DNA from: Comamonas sp. B21-038
GTDB taxonomy: Bacteria; Pseudomonadota; Gammaproteobacteria; Burkholderiales; Burkholderiaceae_C
Reading direction: 5' to 3'
Assembly (NCBI RefSeq): GCF_022387135.1
Contig: NZ_CP092462.1
Span: 2,728,001-2,792,000 of the forward strand
DNA: 64,000 bases
How positions within the stretch are numbered: the stretch's first letter is position 1; each line of letters opens with the position of its first letter. The notes beneath the pieces were generated by a model. The model was given only the letters and a program-made list of their open reading frames with translations, had not been told where the DNA came from and did no database searches. Of this stretch, positions 59,802 through 64,000 are shown piece after piece. Position numbers and translations under genes: made by a program.

Positions 59802-60533
59802 ATGGTTACTGCCACCAATCGCGTCGACAAAATCTTGGTCGTTGATGACGACGCACGTATCCGCGATCTGCTGCGCCGCTACCTGTCGCACGAAGGCTTT
59901 GAAGTCATGATTGCCGAAGATGGCAAAGGCCTGCAACGCATCTTGCTGCGCGAGACGGTGGATCTGATCGTGCTCGATTTGATGATGCCTGGAGAAGACG
60001 GCCTGTCCATCTGCCGCCGCCTGCGCGCCAGCAATGACCGCACCCCGATCATCATGCTGACCGCCAAGGGTGAGGATGTCGACCGCATCGTGGGTCTGGA
60101 AGTCGGCGCCGATGACTACATCGGCAAGCCCTTCAACCCGCGTGAATTGCTGGCCCGTATCCATGCGGTGCTGCGCCGCCGCCCACCGCAGGAAGCGCCT
60201 GGCGCCCCCTCGGGCGAAAACGAAGTGGTGAACTTTGGCCCCTTCACGTTCGACATGAGCACCCGCGTGCTGACCAAGGACGGCGAAGAGCTGCCGCTGA
60301 CCACCGGCGAGTTCGCGATGCTCAAGACCCTGGTGCGCCACCCGCGCCAGCCGCTGTCGCGTGAAAAGCTCGCGTTGCTGGCGCGTGGCCGTGAGTTCGA
60401 GCCCTTTGACCGCAGCCTGGACGTACAGGTATCGCGTCTGCGCAAGCTGGTCGAGGTCGACCCCGCCGCACCGCGCTATATCCAGACCGTCTGGGGCGTG
60501 GGCTATGTCTTCGTACCCGATGGCGCCAACTGA
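59802..60533 (+). CDS. ompR: Two-component response regulator OmpR
   Basis: A 243-residue response regulator. Receiver domain with Asp59 (IVLDLMMPGEDG), acidic pair VVDDD and Lys (YIGKPFNPRELLAR). The C-terminal winged helix includes LTTGEFAMLKTLVRHPRQPLSREKL and SRLRKLVEVDP. Probably controls porins and osmotic response. AGGAG lies close before the ATG. Unlike in E. coli, a strong terminator separates it from envZ. Confidence 0.93.
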   Translation: MVTATNRVDKILVVDDDARIRDLLRRYLSHEGFEVMIAEDGKGLQRILLRETVDLIVLDLMMPGEDGLSICRRLRASNDRTPIIMLTAKGEDVDRIVGLEVGADDYIGKPFNPRELLARIHAVLRRRPPQEAPGAPSGENEVVNFGPFTFDMSTRVLTKDGEELPLTTGEFAMLKTLVRHPRQPLSREKLALLARGREFEPFDRSLDVQVSRLRKLVEVDPAAPRYIQTVWGVGYVFVPDGAN

Positions 60534-60550
60534 TTCTTGACCGTCACCCC

Positions 60551-60592
60551 CCAAAAACCGCCCCAGCCTGGCTGAGAGGCGGTTTTTTTTGG
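60551..60592. terminator. Terminator between ompR and envZ
   Basis: CCAAAAACCGCC pairs with GGCGGTTTTTTTTGG around a 15-base loop, with T runs on both strands. Confidence 0.85.
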
Positions 60593-60700
60593 GAGATACC
60601 CCCACGCTCGGGCACGGCATGGTGCCCCACCCGCTTTACAGCGAAAATACCAGGCAATCCCGGTCTTTATTGATCCGACTCTTCTACACGCACACGGCCC

Positions 60701-62218
60701 ATGGCTCCTACCCCCGTCAACGATCCCGACCAATCCGGCCTGGCCCCGCTGGAAGGCAGCACCACAGCGGCCGCGCACAGCAACAAGCGCACCCGCGTCG
60801 GCCTCAATCTCTTCTGGCGCACCTTCTTTCTGCTCGCCATCCTGCTGACGGGCAGCATCCTGGCCTGGGTGCAGACCCTGCGCTCGCTGGAGACGGAACC
60901 GCGCGCCATCCAGACAGCCCAGCAGATCGCCTCGCTGGTCAACCTCAGCCGTGCCGCACTGATGCACTCCGATGCCATCGCCCGCGTCTCCCTGGTCAAG
61001 ACCATGGCGGACCAGGAAGGGGTGCGCATCGTCCCGCGTGAGCCCAAGGACGTATATGAATCCATCGACAACTCCACCCCGCTGGGCGCGCGCCTGACGC
61101 AGGAAGTCACCAAGCGCCTGGGCCCCAGCACCATCGTGGCCAGCAGCGTCAACGGCGAAGAAGGCCTGTGGGTGGGCTTCACCATCGATGGCGACCAAAA
61201 CTGGTTTCTGATCGAGCCTTCGCGCTTCAACCCGGCCGGCGGCAAGACCTGGCTGGTGTGGGTGCTGACCGCTGCGGCGCTGTCGTTGGCTGGAGCCGCG
61301 GTGATTGCCGGCCTCATCAACCGGCCGCTCAAGCAGCTCTCCAGCGCCACCAACCGGCTGCGCGAAGGCGATTTTGCAGCGCAGCTCGATGAAGACGCGG
61401 TCACCAGCGAGATCCGCGAGGTGAACATCGGCTTCAACCGCATGAGTGAGCGCCTGTCCAAGCTGGAACAAGACCGCGCGGTGATGCTCGCCGGCATCTC
61501 GCACGACCTGCGCACCCCGCTGGCCCGGCTGCGGCTGGAGACCGAGATGAGCGTGTTCGACCAGGTCGCGCGCGAGCACATGGTGGCCGACATCGTGCAG
61601 CTCGATGCCACCATCGACAAGTTCCTCGACTACGCCCGCCCCGACCACGCTGCCAAGCTCGCCCCCGTCAATGTCTATGGCGTCGTGTCCTCTTGCGTCT
61701 ACGCGGTGCAGGACCACCAGGAGCTGCAGGTGCACATGAAGGTGCCCGAAGAGCTGATGGTCAACGCCGATGAGATCGAGCTCTCGCGTGTGCTCTCCAA
61801 CGTCCTGGAAAACGCACGCCGCTATGGCAAGACACCGGGTGCCTCGCACACCCGGGTGGACATCACCGTCAAGTTCAGCGAAAGCACGGTCACCATCCGC
61901 ATGCGGGACCATGGCCCGGGCGTCTCCAAGGACCAGTTGAGCAGCCTGACCAAGCCGTTTTACCGCGGCGACACCGCGCGCACCGCGGCGGCAGGCGCAG
62001 GGCTGGGCCTGTCGATCGTCGAGAAAACCGTGCAACGCATGGGCGGACGCTTGAGCATGGTCAATGCCTCGGACGGCAGCACGGGCCTGGTCACCAGCAT
62101 CTACCTGCGCCGCGCGCCCGACCAGGCGATCGGTAAGGAGCCCAAGCGCCGCCTGCTGCGCCCGCAGATCAAGCGGCATCTGCCAGGCGCGCCGACCAAT
62201 CTGGCAGATCTGCAGTAA
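60701..62218 (+). CDS. envZ: Sensor histidine kinase EnvZ
   Basis: A 505-residue inner-membrane sensor. TM1 about 37-57, periplasmic domain 58-186, TM2 about 187-207 (LVWVLTAAALSLAGAAVIAG), HAMP 210-262, and the H-box GISHDLRTPLARL with His268. The ATPase has N box NVLENARRYG, G1 DHGPGVS and G2 AGAGLGLSIV. It phosphorylates OmpR. It starts 167 bases after ompR and past a terminator, so it must have its own promoter. A 13-bp hairpin follows. Confidence 0.92.
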   Translation: MAPTPVNDPDQSGLAPLEGSTTAAAHSNKRTRVGLNLFWRTFFLLAILLTGSILAWVQTLRSLETEPRAIQTAQQIASLVNLSRAALMHSDAIARVSLVKTMADQEGVRIVPREPKDVYESIDNSTPLGARLTQEVTKRLGPSTIVASSVNGEEGLWVGFTIDGDQNWFLIEPSRFNPAGGKTWLVWVLTAAALSLAGAAVIAGLINRPLKQLSSATNRLREGDFAAQLDEDAVTSEIREVNIGFNRMSERLSKLEQDRAVMLAGISHDLRTPLARLRLETEMSVFDQVAREHMVADIVQLDATIDKFLDYARPDHAAKLAPVNVYGVVSSCVYAVQDHQELQVHMKVPEELMVNADEIELSRVLSNVLENARRYGKTPGASHTRVDITVKFSESTVTIRMRDHGPGVSKDQLSSLTKPFYRGDTARTAAAGAGLGLSIVEKTVQRMGGRLSMVNASDGSTGLVTSIYLRRAPDQAIGKEPKRRLLRPQIKRHLPGAPTNLADLQ

Positions 62219-62223
62219 GAAGC

Positions 62224-62255
62224 GCCCGCCGGCATGGCTTCGCATGCCGGCGGGC
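62224..62255. repeat. Perfect 13-bp hairpin after envZ
   Basis: GCCCGCCGGCATG pairs with CATGCCGGCGGGC around a 6-base loop. No T run, so only a possible terminator or RNA-stability element. Confidence 0.5.
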
Positions 62256-62326
62256 ACGCAGCGCTGGCACAAAGCGATGTCTGTGCATAGAATGCTGGCA
62301 CCTCAATGCCTGCCCAAGGAGTTGAC

Positions 62327-62722
62327 ATGCAAGCCCAGTGCCTTTGCGGTGCAGTCCATGTGACCGCACCGACCGTACAAGATGTCCATGTATGCCATTG
62401 CAGCATGTGCAGACGCTGGGGTGAGGGCCCCGCCTTTACGCTGCATGGCGGCACCGAGGTGGAGCTGACCGGTCCCGTTGCCCGCTATGCCTCGTCTCCC
62501 TGGGCCGAGCGTGCCTTTTGCAGCCATTGCGGCACGCACCTGTTCTACCGCCTGCTGGCCACCAACGAACATTTTCTGTCGGCCGGCCTGTTCCAGGATG
62601 AGGAAGGCCTGCAGCTGTCGGCGCAGATTTTCATCGACGAAAAACCGGCCTATTACGACCTGGCCAACGACACGCCCAAGCTCACCGGGGCGCAAGTCCT
62701 GGCGCAGTACGAAGAGAGCTGA
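62327..62722 (+). CDS. GFA family protein (glutathione-dependent formaldehyde-activating-type zinc protein)
   Basis: A 131-residue mainly-beta protein with seven to eight cysteines forming zinc sites: CLCGAV (5-10), CHCSMCRR (about 25-32) and FCSHCGTHLFYR (about 65-76). The family was named for formaldehyde activation in Paracoccus, but many members have no proven activity. AAGGAG lies six bases before the ATG at 62327. Monocistronic, convergent with ispF. Confidence 0.9.
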   Translation: MQAQCLCGAVHVTAPTVQDVHVCHCSMCRRWGEGPAFTLHGGTEVELTGPVARYASSPWAERAFCSHCGTHLFYRLLATNEHFLSAGLFQDEEGLQLSAQIFIDEKPAYYDLANDTPKLTGAQVLAQYEES

Positions 62723-62793
62723 GAAGGCGCCTTCACAGCGGCCACGATGACCGCCTCTGGCAGGCCGTTCATCCCTTCAAGACAGCCGTTTGC

Positions 62794-63297
62794 TCAGCCC
62801 TGCTCGCCAGCCGCACGCACCAGCAGCACCACCGCACGTGCCTCCATGGCCGCGCCCTGGCCCACCGGGCCCATCTTTTCGGCCGTCTTGGCTTTCACAT
62901 TGACCTGGGACTCATCAATACCCAAGGTCTTCGCAATATTGGCGCGCATCGCCGGTATGTGCGGCGCCAGCTTGGGCGCCTGGGCGATCACGGTGCTGTC
63001 GACATTGTTGACCTGCCAGCCCTTGGCGGCCACGCGGCGCATGGCCTCAGCCAGCAGCACGGCCGAATCGGCACCCCGGAAAGCGGCATCGGTATCGGGA
63101 AAATGCGATCCGATATCCCCCATGCCAGCGGCTCCCACCAAGGCATCGGTGATCGCATGCAGCAGCACATCGGCATCCGAGTGGCCCAGCAGGCCCGTGG
63201 TGTGCGGCACCTTGATGCCACCCAAAACTAAGTCACGCCCGGGCACCAGCGCATGAATATCCCAACCCTCACCAATGCGCATTTGCAGCATTTGCAT
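62794..63297 (-). CDS. ispF: 2-C-methyl-D-erythritol 2,4-cyclodiphosphate synthase
   Basis: A trimeric enzyme of the MEP isoprenoid pathway, 167 residues. Motifs are [11 protein letters not shown] (metal-binding Asp and His), [36 protein letters not shown], and [22 protein letters not shown]. Starts may be at 63297 or at an ATG two or five codons later. It follows ispD by about 85 bases on the same strand, as in most Proteobacteria, where the two are co-transcribed. Confidence 0.96.
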   Translation of the reverse strand: MQMLQMRIGEGWDIHALVPGRDLVLGGIKVPHTTGLLGHSDADVLLHAITDALVGAAGMGDIGSHFPDTDAAFRGADSAVLLAEAMRRVAAKGWQVNNVDSTVIAQAPKLAPHIPAMRANIAKTLGIDESQVNVKAKTAEKMGPVGQGAAMEARAVVLLVRAAGEQG

Positions 63298-63382
63298 CCC
63301 TTATCTCGTCCATCTACATCACCCCGCGGTGCAAGCCACTGCCAAACCCTCACGCGGGGTTTGGCAACGCATCACCGGGGAA

Positions 63383-64000
63383 TCACTCAAACAGTGCGGC
63401 CACCTGGCTGTCCCCGCTGGCCATGCGCTGCAGCAGCAAGGCTTCGGCCAGCGCAAAGTCATCCGGAAAGGTGACCTTGAAGTTGAAACTGCTGCCCGGC
63501 ACCAGGCGGGGCTGCAAGCCCAGCGCCTCGATGGCACTGGCCTCATCGGTCACATCGTTGCAACGCTCCAGCGCTTCGAGCAGCGTACCGATGCGGAACA
63601 TCTGCGGCGTCTGCGCCAGCCATTTGTCCACCCGTGGCAAGGTGCTGCTGACCCGGCTTTGGCCATGGACATCGGTGGCCGCTGCCTTGAGTGTATCGGG
63701 CAATGGCAGTGCCAGCAGGCCACCCACCTCATCGGCCGCACATTCCTGCATCAGCTGTTCGATCTGGCCGGGCTTGATCAGGCAGCGCGCCGCATCATGC
63801 ACCAGCACCCAGTCATGGGGCTGGGCACCCAGGCCCGAGTCACCCAGCAAGCTGCGCAGGCCGCCGGCTACCGTATCGGCCCGGCTGGGGCCACCGCAGG
63901 GGCTGATCGCAAAGCCTGGCCGCTGGTAACGCTGCAAAAAGTCATCGCCGGGGCTGACACCCACCAGCACGCCCGACAGCGGCTTGGCCGCAATGAAGGC
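63383..64000 (-). CDS. ispD: 2-C-methyl-D-erythritol 4-phosphate cytidylyltransferase (partial, 5' end outside window)
   Basis: Only the C-terminal part of about 205 residues is visible; the gene extends past base 64000. It should make CDP-methylerythritol from CTP. The segments WVLVHDAARCLIKP and DEASAIEALG are diagnostic. It forms the ispD-ispF pair with the gene downstream. Confidence 0.95.
   Translation of the reverse strand, partial: AFIAAKPLSGVLVGVSPGDDFLQRYQRPGFAISPCGGPSRADTVAGGLRSLLGDSGLGAQPHDWVLVHDAARCLIKPGQIEQLMQECAADEVGGLLALPLPDTLKAAATDVHGQSRVSSTLPRVDKWLAQTPQMFRIGTLLEALERCNDVTDEASAIEALGLQPRLVPGSSFNFKVTFPDDFALAEALLLQRMASGDSQVAALFE

Overview
The window is a 64 kb piece of a high-GC betaproteobacterial chromosome, most like Comamonadaceae (Comamonas, Delftia or Acidovorax relatives). 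This rests on the protein sequences and on features such as a long Lys/Ala-rich RpoD N-terminus, a poly-hydroxybutyrate-type 3-hydroxybutyrate dehydrogenase, and an iaaA-gsiABCD glutathione/peptide locus. I identified it by reading motifs only; no database search was possible. Most of the window is core chromosome with dense, conserved genes.

Layout. 0-11 kb: end of dgkA, a LOG-family phosphoribohydrolase, an MFS carrier with an ornithine-cyclodeaminase-like enzyme next to an XRE-cupin regulator, then nadE, a SulP transporter and a P-II protein on the minus strand, ltaE and a FemAB-like acyltransferase. 11-20 kb: CsbD protein, small hydrolase, LysR regulator divergent from azoR, a possible structured RNA, a DMT exporter, a Crp/Fnr regulator, an unreported-looking 26-residue membrane peptide, rnhA, a methyltransferase whose start codon overlaps that of gloB head to head, and mltD. 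20-29 kb: one long minus-strand block, aroQ, hydrolase, iaaA and gsiABCD. 29-40 kb: a secreted Tyr/Pro-rich protein, glnS, an acyl-CoA synthetase, dnaG-rpoD, fdhD, an HxlR regulator and FKBP. 40-51 kb: a two-subunit Na+/solute symporter with an EF-hand-like loop, an orphan branched-chain-type binding protein, an exported protein/ECF sigma/membrane anti-sigma set, LysE, a Fur-box-preceded siderophore-interacting protein, lipocalin, MgtC, CsbD, and a small protein resembling the C-terminal domain of RNA polymerase alpha.

53.5-55.3 kb is the only clearly accessory stretch: it is visibly AT-richer, carries a lipoprotein and a Rap1a/Tai-like putative immunity protein, and ends in a decayed tyrosine-integrase fragment immediately 3' of a tRNA-Val(GAC) gene. 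This looks like the scar of an integrated element. From 55.4 kb to the end: relA, a hydrolase divergent from bdhA, ompR and envZ (separated by a terminator), a GFA-like zinc protein, and ispF-ispD of the MEP isoprenoid pathway.

No complete prophage, insertion sequence, CRISPR array or rRNA gene was seen. The best leads for follow-up are the stand-alone alpha-CTD-like protein, the hairpin-rich RNA candidate at 14.04-14.17 kb, the EF-hand-like loop in the symporter, the sigma/anti-sigma set, the 26-residue peptide, and a recurring arrangement in which a -10-like hexamer lies 6-10 bases before the start codon of genes without a Shine-Dalgarno sequence, which suggests leaderless mRNAs.
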